A stretch of DNA of 37,879 nucleotides from an uncultured Bacteroidota bacterium (lineage in GTDB: Bacteria > Bacteroidota > Bacteroidia > Bacteroidales > VadinHA17), in the NCBI GenBank assembly GCA_903844815.1, contig CAIMVD010000073.1, forward strand, positions 1-37,879. Direction: 5' to 3'. Position numbers and translations under genes: made by a program. Shown one piece after another: positions 9,575 through 17,228 of this stretch (position 1 is its first letter; each line of letters opens with the position of its first letter). A model generated the notes under the pieces. The model worked only from the letters and a program-made list of their open reading frames with translations. It was not told where the DNA came from and ran no database searches.

Positions 9575-10303
9575 ATGATTTCAAGAATATCCGCGACCGC
9601 AGTAATTTTGCTCCTTGCAATTAATACAGTTTGCGCTCAGCAGACCAATATACTTCAGCAGGGAGTCACTGCCGAACAGAATTTGAAGGCAATAGTTAAT
9701 GTCTCTCCCTATTCGCCCGGAGGAACCGGCTTTGATACAAGATATGAAGGAACAAAAGGCACTCCTAGATTGTATGATACGCTGCTTCCTTCAATACTGA
9801 AAATCAAGGGACAGAAGGATTACTTCGAGCTTGAAACTGATATTGATCCCGTAAACAACTCACTGATTTTCTCCTATCCGAAAGGAACTAAGCTTCAGGC
9901 TATCCCTGCTGACATGGTTACAGAAGTGATAATTACGAAGGCGGGTGAAAATCTTGTATACAGAACAGCCGAAGGCAACAAGTTTGACAAGTCAATTAAG
10001 GACAATAAGTTTTATCAGGTGCTGACTGAAAAACCTTATCTTTTCATTAAAATGCCTGTAAAGACTTTTACCAAGGCAGATTTCAAGGGCCCTTACAGCA
10101 GCGACAGGAGATATGATGAATATGAAACCAAGTTCCGGTACTATATTCTTACCCCCGACGGTGTATTTAATAAGATTCAGCTGACAAAAAAGTCCCTGGC
10201 AAAGCTCTTCCCCGGAAAAAAGGATGTAATCAATAAGTTTCCCGGGGACGGAACCTATGCCAGTGATGAACAACTTATCATGGCAATTTTAGGAAAGTTA
10301 TAG
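9575..10303 (+). CDS. Secreted protein of unknown function
   Basis: 242 residues with a clear Sec signal (hydrophobic ATAVILLLAINTVCAQQ, cleavage near residue 21). I do not recognise a family. The mature part is mixed alpha/beta in appearance, contains no Cys, and has a Lys-rich C-terminal half ending in a segment (KKDVINKF, DEQLIMAIL) that looks helical. It is probably periplasmic. It sits alone on the plus strand, divergent from the YhcH-type gene and followed about 20 bases later by the second heptamer array. The AT-rich leader (9395-9574) contains no clear promoter box. Coding status is supported by the signal peptide and consistent codon use; function is open. Confidence 0.75.
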   Translation: MISRISATAVILLLAINTVCAQQTNILQQGVTAEQNLKAIVNVSPYSPGGTGFDTRYEGTKGTPRLYDTLLPSILKIKGQKDYFELETDIDPVNNSLIFSYPKGTKLQAIPADMVTEVIITKAGENLVYRTAEGNKFDKSIKDNKFYQVLTEKPYLFIKMPVKTFTKADFKGPYSSDRRYDEYETKFRYYILTPDGVFNKIQLTKKSLAKLFPGKKDVINKFPGDGTYASDEQLIMAILGKL

Positions 10304-10322
10304 ACCAGACGTTTAGCCTATA

Positions 10323-10388
10323 AGTCGGGAGTCAGGAGTCAGGAGTCAGAAGTCCGAAGTCAGAATACCGGAGATCTGACTCCCGACT
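10323..10388. repeat. Heptamer tandem repeat copy B with inverted end
   Basis: Six 7-bp units (AGTCGGG, AGTCAGG, AGTCAGG, AGTCAGA, AGTCCGA, AGTCAGA; 10323-10364) are followed by a 10-base spacer. Bases 10375-10388 (TCTGACTCCCGACT) are the exact reverse complement of an AGTCGGG-AGTCAGA unit pair. The transcript could fold into a stem, in several registers because of the repeats. The first four units are identical to those of copy A at 8604. Confidence 0.9.
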
Positions 10389-10832
10389 CCTAGCATACCT
10401 TTTCCATAAGAATATCTATTATGTCAAGAATAGTAATATGAAATGGCATCTGGTAATATAATTAAGGTTCAAGTGTATGTGCCGAAAGGGATTGCGAAGT
10501 AGTTTTCTGTTCATTAACACGAAAGCTTGAGCGTTGGCTCGTGTTGGCTAGCAAATGTGCTTACGACTGTTGGCTGGCAATTATCCTGCTTATGCAAAAT
10601 CATTAATCAATATTTTAAAAATTTGTTATCCATTGCACAATGATCCACACACTCGCTGCGGTTGTATTGGTCGAAATGGCATTCCTCAAAACCATTCACC
10701 AAACACAAATGCAGTGTAATAAGCGCTTCTAATCCTTTTTATGATGTGTAGGTGTATTCAGTCATTTAGTCGCTTGTTTATCTAAAAGTTTATCTAAGAA
10801 TTGTCTAAAATTCATCTAGGTGGTGCATTTAG
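10389..10832. other. Gene-free accessory stretch
   Basis: No convincing gene is visible. GTTGGCT occurs three times (10533-10539, 10543-10549, 10569-10575). On the minus strand there is a 17-codon reading frame from an ATG at 10815, whose stop overlaps another ATG at 10765. The second frame stays open to 10607 apart from one TAA at 10739. These are too short and broken to call as genes and may be eroded sequence belonging to the restriction-locus scar next door. Confidence 0.4.
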
Positions 10833-11922
10833 TTACACTTTTCTTTTCCAAATCGTTTTTCTGTTGGTGCCGGTGTTTATTATGCTTTGGTCTCTTTTCG
10901 ACATATCATAGACAAGATTCCGCACTTTGTTTTCTTTCTGGTTTTCATCTAATACCCCAGGTAAAATATCTAATATGAGCCGGTCAATATCATTTTTTGA
11001 TGCCGAGCCATAACGGTCAATGAAGTCAAGAATTAAGTCCTTATAATGTTGGTCTTTAAATCCCCTGTTTTTTATATAATCCGCCTTTTGGTCTGTTTTT
11101 TCAGCCACTTTTCTTATACAATGCATCAACAGCCAATATGAAAGGACAGTAAAAATGTTCATAATCCTTTTCTGCTTTGTCTTTATCACGCAACACCCAT
11201 GTGATACAGGATACTGCAGGAGCAATATAATGTTCTGATTCCGGTTTGCCGAGCAACAGGATAGCTGTGCGGGTGATTTGTCCATTGATGGCAATTTTAG
11301 CTTTGTTAAGAAAAGTAGTGTCGTCCCAGGTATCCATTTCGCTGGCAAGACGGGGATTTTTCATTTTGAAATTCTGACGTGCCTTATGAATGGCCACAGG
11401 ATCTAAATCATTTAGTGTTGCTCCGGCACAAATTCTGAAACTCCAGTCAATACGAATGGCTTGCTTGCGGATGCGTTCCAGTTCCGAAAGGTTAAGTGGA
11501 ACCAATTGCTCACCGTCTCTGCCGTAATAATGCCCTTCCCACGCCACCGGAATACCCTGCGGTGCAGCCGGAATCTGAAACATCAGCACTCTGCCCTGCG
11601 GGAGGTTCAATTCATATATTTCAACAAAGGTGATGCGGTTGGTGGTTTTGTCACCGATTTCACCCTTCAGGCTATCTAAATACGGACGATTATTTTCGCG
11701 GTAATGTGTGTATACAATGTTACGTTGGTTGTTTTCTATGCCAAACACCATCCAGGCTTCGGATTTTCCTTTTAAGTTGGCTTCGTTGCACAGAGCAGAA
11801 AAGTATTTCCCGATTCTAGAGAAATCATAACCGATTTTGGCTTCTTTAAACTCTACAACTTCCGTTTCAGCGGGTAGCGCTCGAAGTTCATTCAGCTTAT
11901 GTATGAGTTCTGATTCGTTCAT
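10833..11922 (-). pseudogene. AlbA_2-type DNA-binding/ATPase protein, internally deleted
   Basis: The 5' part (11922 down to 11101) encodes an AlbA_2 (Schlafen-like) domain: ETEVVEFKEAK near residue 20 and EAWMVFGIEN near residue 60. It runs on into the RecG-like ATP-binding family sequence, then stops abruptly at KKSG after 273 residues. The family's usual C-terminal tail is present just downstream in another frame (from about YIKNRGFKDQHYKDLI to WKRKV, ending at 10833). Intact members are roughly 500-600 residues, so the histidine-kinase-type ATPase middle part is missing: an internal deletion that also shifted the frame. The start follows the hsdS remnant by 6 bases. Such genes often sit inside type I restriction loci. 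The shortened 273-residue product might still be expressed. Confidence 0.75.
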
Positions 11923-11928
11923 CTTTTA

Positions 11929-12210
11929 CTAATTCATTTTTCCCGTTACAGCTTTGGATATCATGGCTTCCCTGTATTCCTTTATCAGCTCCATTTCTCT
12001 TTCGACTTTCCAGATGACAATGTCCAAGTTGAAGGTTTAGGTTTTGATGTATTCGACTATGCGTTTTTGTTCTTCGATTGGTGGAATAAGAAGCTTCATA
12101 AACTTTAGAGCATCCGCAAAGATTACATCAATAGTGTTTGAATTACTTTCCATTTTAATTAAATCCAAAAAAATATTTTGCTTCAGTAAAAATAGTCTTG
12201 ATAAACTCTT
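11929..12210 (-). pseudogene. hsdS: Type I restriction specificity subunit (hsdS) 3' remnant
   Basis: Not a complete reading frame. The minus strand reads as the C-terminal end of an HsdS target-recognition domain and its spacer helix: SRLFLLKQNIFLDLI, then LLIPPIEEQKRIVEYI, then IKEYREAMISKAVTGKMN and a stop. One in-frame TAA at 12037-12039 interrupts it between the EEQKRIVEYIK helix and the rest, and an upstream stop at 12211 ends the homology. The PPIEEQ.RI and VTGK signatures are characteristic of HsdS. hsdM, hsdR and the 5' part of hsdS are absent, so this is the scar of a lost type I restriction-modification locus. Bases 12211-12383 upstream are AT-rich with no gene. Confidence 0.8.
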
Positions 12211-12383
12211 TTAAAACAATCTTTTTTAATCTGAAAAAGTGGGTCAATGATTTGTATAGGGGGTTGGAGCGATTGTGTATTTAAACTCATACATTAAATT
12301 TCTCTATTTTAGTCAATCATTTTATTAATACTGTCTTTTTACACTTGCTGCCAACAAATAACTTAAAAAACAAAAGTGGAACA

Positions 12384-13256
12384 TTAAAGGGATCGATCAT
12401 TATCGCGCAATGGAACTTCCCTTATCTTCTGAACAAGGCGAACTGCCTGAACGGCTTCCTTTACATCATGCACCCTGAGAATATCAGCTCCGTTAAGCAG
12501 GGCAACCGTATTAAGGGCTGTTGTCCCGTTAAGCGCTTCTTCAGCAGTAACTTCAAGTGTCCTCCATATCATGGTTTTTCGGGATAAACCTGCCATCAGG
12601 GGCAGTCCTGCAACCGAGAAATCACCAAGTCTGCAGAGCAATTCAAAATTTTGTTCAGTATTCTTTGCAAACCCGAATCCAGGATCAATTATTATATCCT
12701 TCACCCCTTCCGACTGAAGTCTGAAAATTCTTTCCCCAAACCACCTGAGAATATCGGCAACAACATCATCATAAACCAGGTTATCCTGCATTGTCCGTGG
12801 CGTGGCTCTCATATGCATAAGAATATAAGGCACATTCAACTCTCTTACAACACCGTACATCTTACTGTCGGCCTCTCCTCCCGAAATGTCGTTTATAATA
12901 TGCGCTCCCCAGTCTTCTACCGCCTCCCTCGCCACAGATGATCTGAAAGTATCAACCGAGATGATTGCTTCGGGAAACTCCCTGACTATAATCTTAACGG
13001 CTTTACGGACCCTGTTTATTTCTTCTTCTTCCGGAATATCTTCAGCCCCCGGACGTGAGGAATAACCTCCGACATCAATTATCCCGGCACCCTCCCCGAG
13101 CATTTTAGCAGCAGCTCCGGCTATTTCAGAGTCAGAGTTGTACCTGCTACCCTTATAAAACGAATCGGCAGTAACATTCATAATGCCCATTACGACAGGA
13201 GTTTGAAGGTCGAGTAACCGTCCGCCTGCATTAATATATCGTGGCTTATTATTCAA
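12384..13256 (-). CDS. folP: Dihydropteroate synthase
   Basis: Condenses 6-hydroxymethyl-dihydropterin pyrophosphate with p-aminobenzoate to make dihydropteroate in folate synthesis; cytosolic, target of sulfonamides. Length is 290 residues, normal for the family. Signatures: GIMNVTADSF (24-33), DVGGYSSRPGA (61-71), SVDTF (100-104), NDISGG (122-127), DPGFGFAKN (191-199), GLSRK (223-227) and LRVHDV (260-265), which together cover the pterin and phosphate sites. The gene stands alone: it follows the accessory scar and is itself preceded by an AT-rich gene-poor stretch. In many Bacteroidota folP is followed by a diadenylate cyclase gene; that neighbour is absent here, and the region downstream of folP is instead the restriction-locus scar. 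Confidence 0.96.
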   Translation of the reverse strand: MNNKPRYINAGGRLLDLQTPVVMGIMNVTADSFYKGSRYNSDSEIAGAAAKMLGEGAGIIDVGGYSSRPGAEDIPEEEEINRVRKAVKIIVREFPEAIISVDTFRSSVAREAVEDWGAHIINDISGGEADSKMYGVVRELNVPYILMHMRATPRTMQDNLVYDDVVADILRWFGERIFRLQSEGVKDIIIDPGFGFAKNTEQNFELLCRLGDFSVAGLPLMAGLSRKTMIWRTLEVTAEEALNGTTALNTVALLNGADILRVHDVKEAVQAVRLVQKIREVPLRDNDRSL

Positions 13257-13907
13257 ATCAGGAGTTTTTTATTAGCCGAAATTAGTGATTTTTGAATTAC
13301 AAGCTACTATCTATTACTTTCCGGGCTAGTGACAACTTATAGTAATTATTTTGCATTTAAAATGATTTCGGATTTCGGAATGATCAGATTACTGTTTTAA
13401 ATCCGTAACACAGAATCCGCAATCTTCACAAAGTAATTGTTTCTGTCCAAAGCAATTCATCGGTACAATTTGCCAGATTACCTTTTAAATTGCAATAGGT
13501 AGGTATTCAACAATCCGTTTCCTTAATCGAAAATAAATTATTATGTAACAAAAAAAAAAACATAATTTTGAGATAACGCTGCATTGTTCACTTCATCTTC
13601 TAAATAGAGCCTTTAGGTGAAAAAAGACTTGGAAATATTACATCTGGGAAATGTTTCCAATATTGTTTTCTGCCAAGCCGACGGAAGCAACAGGTTTTGA
13701 TATCATAGCAAAAACAATAACACTATCTGACAGATATAAAATTCCAGTAGCTGGAAGTAAAATGAAAAAAATCAATTACAAAATAAACAACTTCTCCAAA
13801 TACAAAGTATTCAATAGTTTGTGAAGTAAACTAATATAATATATCGGATTTTTACAAAATAAAGTTGATAATTGTGTTCTCGTTTTGGAACTTTGTAACC
13901 GATAAAT
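13257..13907. other. A+T-rich gene-poor stretch
   Basis: No secure gene. It holds an 11-base A-run at 13550-13560 bracketed by ATTATG and CATAAT, and one short plus-strand frame at 13651-13824 (listed separately). A loose promoter match (GTTG at 13864, GAACTTTG at 13888) lies ahead of the Cys-rich peptide gene. Base composition is visibly more AT-rich than folP or tmk on either side. Confidence 0.5.
13651..13824 (+). CDS. Short open frame, coding status doubtful
   Basis: A 57-codon frame from ATG to TGA. The frame is also open for another ten codons upstream of the ATG. The product would be basic (many Lys in the C-terminal third), with no signal peptide or recognised motif. It could be a small gene of the adjacent peptide/propeller block, a decayed remnant, or chance in AT-rich DNA. 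Confidence 0.2.
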   Translation: MFPILFSAKPTEATGFDIIAKTITLSDRYKIPVAGSKMKKINYKINNFSKYKVFNSL

Positions 13908-13931
13908 ATGTCCAACTTAATACCATTAAAG

Positions 13932-14213
13932 ATGAAACCTTTGGTAAAGTTTGTAACAATCTTATTCTTTGGCTTATTTATAGCCAATACCCCATTGTCT
14001 TCAAAGGAAGATGTTTATTATGGCCCCACCGGCAGCGGAGCTGTTATCACCTGCTCTGATGGCAATCACGGAAGGTGCTTCATGGAGTACGCAAACTGGT
14101 GCTCATATTACACGGTAGTTACTCTCGAATGCAAATGGACCGGCTACCAATCCAATTTTTGCAACATCATTCTGGTAAAGTTATACAATATTTGTTTTGA
14201 CTATTTACTTTAA
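13932..14213 (+). CDS. Small Cys-rich secreted peptide precursor (unrecognised)
   Basis: 93 residues: a hydrophobic signal (about 4-22, KFVTILFFGLFIANT) followed by a short mature part with six Cys (41, 49, 57, 67, 77, 88) and many aromatic and Gly residues (YYGPTGSGAVITC, CKWTGYQSNFC). The frame also has an ATG eight codons earlier at 13908, but the ATG at 13932 opens directly onto the signal peptide. I cannot place it in a named family. The arrangement of a small Cys-containing exported peptide followed by a 6-bladed propeller lipoprotein resembles the NVEALA-type peptide loci of Bacteroidales, without the NVEALA motif itself. Disulfide formation and a signalling or toxin role are inferences. 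The last 16 residues are hydrophobic and may be a poor ending or a membrane-active tail. Confidence 0.6.
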   Translation: MKPLVKFVTILFFGLFIANTPLSSKEDVYYGPTGSGAVITCSDGNHGRCFMEYANWCSYYTVVTLECKWTGYQSNFCNIILVKLYNICFDYLL

Positions 14214-14373
14214 CAGGAGGTGTATTCTAGATCTAAATTATGAAGATAAGCCCGGGAACTTCTCACTTCCCCCTGTGAGAGACACAACAATTCTAATCAC
14301 AAAAATGCCTGCAAAATATTTAGCTATATATACTTTAACATAGTAAATAATTATTTGTCAGATTTTTATTAAA

Positions 14374-15555
14374 ATGCTGCTTTCAAAAGTTCAATATTTA
14401 AGGGGTGCAAGACTCTCATTAACCATTGCTCTTATTGGTCATCTTATTTTTTTCAACCGGTGTAAAGAAGCGGACAGGATGGAGGAAATGCATGCACTCA
14501 ATGAAGGGACTACATTTGAAATAGATCTATCCAATACTTCTGAAACGTCCTTTTTCAACATTTTTGATTCAGTAGAACTTGTTAAGCTTGAGACTACTCC
14601 AAATTCAATAATCAAAGAGGTAACCAGAATTATCCCGTACATGAATGAGATGTTCATTCTGGATGCCACTCAAAACTCAGTGCTTCGGTTTGACAATAAC
14701 GGAAAATTTCTCACAAGAATACAGAAGATTGGCAATGGACCAGGTGAGTTTACTCTTTTGTATGATATTAATATAAATCACTTTAGCGAAAACCTGGAAC
14801 TACTTAATCCCCGGGGAGAATTATTAGTCTTCAGCCGGGATGGTGAGTTTATTCATTCCTTTGCTATTCCACTCCTTGCCTCAGATAAATTTGCTATTCT
14901 TACTGATGACATTATTCTCTTTTATTCCATGTTCGAACCAAAGAAACTTTCTTATTTTTCCAGGAAAAGGAATAAAATAATAAAACAGGAGTATGAATTT
15001 CCTGAAAAAATTGTAAGCACTCCCCTGATATCATCCAAATCCTCTCCTTTTAACAGGACCGATTCTACTACTATATCCTTCTTCCAGGGCTTTACGAATG
15101 ATATCTATAAGGTCACACAATCCGGATTAAGTCTCAGATTAAGATGGAATTTCGCTAATAAGAATTTTGATTATCACAAACTTCCCGAGGGAGGAGACTT
15201 CGAGTATTACACAAATTATTTAAGAAACAGCAAGTACGTTCATAGTTTTAATTATTATCTGGAAGACAGTACTCTAATCCTAACGAGGTTCATCTTTGAC
15301 AAGACCTGGCATACTTTGATTCTCAACAAAAAGACACAAGCATACAGGATAATTAGGAGATTTACTGAAAAGCTTGTCCCTCCGGCAAATCCTGTGCTTT
15401 TTGATAGAGGAATTATAACGGCTATTGATCCGATGATGATACAGATAATTATAAATGAAAAAGTGCTTAATAATAAGAATCTTAAAATATTGAGTGGATT
15501 GGATGCCAGAGATAATCCGGTTGTGGTAAAATACTATTTAAAGCAAAACCAATGA
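14374..15555 (+). CDS. 6-bladed beta-propeller (DUF5128-type) lipoprotein
   Basis: 393 residues. The N-terminus is basic then hydrophobic (LSLTIALIGHLIFFNRC) and ends in a Cys, giving a weak lipobox, so it is probably a lipoprotein. The body fits the Bacteroidota 6-bladed beta-propeller family: a leading blade around FDSVELVKLET (residues 67-77), IPYMNEMFILDATQNSVLRF, and the typical KIGNGPGEFTLLYDI loop near residue 120, with repeated beta-strand segments to the end. Such propellers bind ligands or partner proteins on the cell surface; none has a well-established enzymatic role that I can name. It overlaps the thioredoxin-fold gene by the four bases ATGA, so the two are translationally coupled. 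The peptide gene lies 160 bases upstream in the same direction. Confidence 0.8.
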   Translation: MLLSKVQYLRGARLSLTIALIGHLIFFNRCKEADRMEEMHALNEGTTFEIDLSNTSETSFFNIFDSVELVKLETTPNSIIKEVTRIIPYMNEMFILDATQNSVLRFDNNGKFLTRIQKIGNGPGEFTLLYDININHFSENLELLNPRGELLVFSRDGEFIHSFAIPLLASDKFAILTDDIILFYSMFEPKKLSYFSRKRNKIIKQEYEFPEKIVSTPLISSKSSPFNRTDSTTISFFQGFTNDIYKVTQSGLSLRLRWNFANKNFDYHKLPEGGDFEYYTNYLRNSKYVHSFNYYLEDSTLILTRFIFDKTWHTLILNKKTQAYRIIRRFTEKLVPPANPVLFDRGIITAIDPMMIQIIINEKVLNNKNLKILSGLDARDNPVVVKYYLKQNQ

Positions 15556-16142
15556 AGAAATATCTGGTATCAATTTTGGTCATTTCGGTACTTACCTTTG
15601 TGCTGGTATCAATTTTTTCTTTACAACAGTTTAATCAAAGGAGAATGCTTAAGAAAACACCTGTTGAAACCTTCTATTTTAACGATTTACTGCAATCCTC
15701 AATATCAAACGAATGTGTTGAAATAATTAATCCTCTGGTCTATAAAGGAAATGATACAGTAAACAAAAATTATTTTTTCGATCTTATCAGGGATAAAACT
15801 CTTGTATTCAGATTTTCAGGGGAAGCGTGCAATACCTGTATAGAATTCGCTTTGGAAGGACTTAAAAAAAAATTTGTTGACTTTGCCACAAATGACAGAA
15901 TCCTTTTAATTGGTTCAAGTATAAACGAACGAATAAAGGAACATTATTATGGAAAGCCCGTTATTAGTTTTTATTCTTCAAACTTGGGCATTCCAATAGA
16001 AGAGTATAATATTCCATTTATGTTCATTGCCGATAAAGACAGAATAGTCAAGATGATTTTTGTTCCTGAAAAAACTATGCCGGAATTATATGAACTTTAT
16101 TTAAATACAGTTTATGAACGGTATTTCTCAGGTTCTCAATGA
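15552..16142 (+). CDS. Membrane-anchored thioredoxin-fold protein with CxxC
   Basis: 196 residues with an N-terminal membrane anchor (about 4-23) and an extracytoplasmic domain. A thioredoxin-like active site, FSGEACNTCIEFAL, carries Cys93 and Cys96 directly after a beta strand (TLVFRF). A later strand-loop with IPFMFIADKDRIVKMIF matches the cis-Pro (IP) and C-terminal beta-hairpin of the TlpA/AhpC-TSA type of fold. A redox or disulfide-handling role for the Cys-rich peptide two genes upstream is attractive but inferred. The start codon overlaps the propeller stop. The family is not one I can name more exactly. No terminator follows. Confidence 0.7.
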   Translation: MKKYLVSILVISVLTFVLVSIFSLQQFNQRRMLKKTPVETFYFNDLLQSSISNECVEIINPLVYKGNDTVNKNYFFDLIRDKTLVFRFSGEACNTCIEFALEGLKKKFVDFATNDRILLIGSSINERIKEHYYGKPVISFYSSNLGIPIEEYNIPFMFIADKDRIVKMIFVPEKTMPELYELYLNTVYERYFSGSQ

Positions 16143-16540
16143 TGATAATTTAACAAATTCCGGCTTTCAGGGATAAGTATTTTTTACTTACAAAGAAAAC
16201 AAGAGGTAACACAAAGGAAATAAGTGATTTCAGATATAATCATTACTCCGTTTTTATTTAACGAAATCAATGAGTGACTCTAAGACCCTCGTATTTCAAT
16301 AAAAAGAATCAACTTAATTCCTCTTCAACATATTCAAAATCTAACTGTTTTTACTATTTCTTCCAAAAGGTAACAGATGGATTCTTCTCCTTTCTCAATT
16401 TAACCAGGGTAAAAGGAGAAAAATCGTGTATAATTCAAATCTGTCAACGTAGTAGTAAATTATGTTCCAATTAAGTTTCCATACATTTTATTCTTTGGCA
16501 ATGCATTATTACATTTGTGCTGAAAGAAAATGATGACCAC
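16143..16540. other. Gene-free A+T-rich intergenic stretch
   Basis: No gene seen. Bases 16190-16220 (ACTTACAAAGAAAACAAGAGG then TAACACAAAGG) look like a decayed copy of the CACAAAGG-type repeat found intact at 32820-32917. A 9-bp inverted repeat, TTCTCCTTT at 16385-16393 with AAAGGAGAA at 16412-16420, could form a hairpin but has no T-run. Confidence 0.45.
16510..16517 (+). promoter_or_regulatory. Possible -7 box TACATTTG ahead of tmk
   Basis: Exact match to TAnnTTTG, 23 bases before the tmk ATG. A TTTG lies at 16494-16497, but the spacing (12 bases) is shorter than the usual 19-21, so the -33 assignment is doubtful. Confidence 0.35.
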
Positions 16541-17227
16541 ATGAAGCTTTTTGTAATTGAAGGAGTTGACGGAGCTGGCAAATCGACGCAGATAAAATTG
16601 TTAAAGGAATTCTTTTCTGAAAAGGGTTATAACTGTGAATATCTGCATTTTCCCAGAACCGAAGCTCCTTATTTCGGGGAACTTATTGCAAGATTTCTCA
16701 GGGGAGAATTCGGCAAACTCGGCGATGTTGACCCCTACCTTGTTGCCATGCTCTATGCCGGCGACAGGAAGGATGCTTCTGACATGTTGAGCCGATGGCT
16801 ATACGAAGATAAGATAGTACTGCTCGACAGATATACTTACTCGAATATTGCCTACCAGTGTGCAAAGCTTGAGGATAAACAATCACAGGACCGGCTCAGG
16901 GAATGGATTCTTAACCTCGAGTTTGAACATTTCAATATTCCGAAACCCGATCTTAATATCTTTCTTGATGTGCCGTTTGCTTTCACCGAGAAGAAGCTGA
17001 ATAGTTCAAGAACAGGAAACGACCGTTCATATCTCAATGGATCAACCGACATTCATGAAGAAAGCATGGCCTTTCAGAAAAAAGTAAGGGATATTTATTT
17101 AGACGTAGCCGGATCGGACAAGGGTCTGGAAGTTGTTAACTGCAGCAGCAGCGATGATGAGATGTTACCTCCCGGCGAGATTTTCAAGCTCATTTTAAAA
17201 ATATTAATGAACCGAAACCTAATTTGA
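16541..17227 (+). CDS. tmk: Thymidylate kinase
   Basis: Phosphorylates dTMP to dTDP for DNA synthesis; cytosolic. Length is 228 residues, slightly longer than the usual 205-215. The P-loop is GVDGAGKST (8-16); the DR-Y motif appears as LLDRYTYSNIAYQ with the substrate-binding Arg; NIFLDVPF precedes the lid region around SSRTGNDRSYLNG. The frame can be read from a GTG eight codons earlier, but the ATG at 16541 puts the P-loop strand right at the N-terminus as in other Tmk proteins. It is followed after one base by the BT_3928-family gene, so it heads a tight operon with tpiA. Confidence 0.95.
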   Translation: MKLFVIEGVDGAGKSTQIKLLKEFFSEKGYNCEYLHFPRTEAPYFGELIARFLRGEFGKLGDVDPYLVAMLYAGDRKDASDMLSRWLYEDKIVLLDRYTYSNIAYQCAKLEDKQSQDRLREWILNLEFEHFNIPKPDLNIFLDVPFAFTEKKLNSSRTGNDRSYLNGSTDIHEESMAFQKKVRDIYLDVAGSDKGLEVVNCSSSDDEMLPPGEIFKLILKILMNRNLI

Positions 17228-17228
17228 A

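Noticed and set aside
8604-10364. CRISPR array
   Set aside because: The repeats are 7 bp, directly tandem and without unique spacers, and no cas gene is present.
10607-10815. Two short minus-strand frames with overlapping stop and start
   Set aside because: 17 codons and 52 codons with an internal stop; no recognisable motif, so not supported as genes.
10833-11348. Intact 171-residue gene
   Set aside because: Its first part is the AlbA_2 gene read in the wrong frame; only the last 80 or so residues match the family tail, so it is the out-of-frame end of one broken gene.
16274-16474. 66-codon plus-strand frame between the thioredoxin-fold gene and tmk
   Set aside because: Low-complexity composition rich in Ser, Asn and Phe from AT-rich DNA, no signal peptide or start context.
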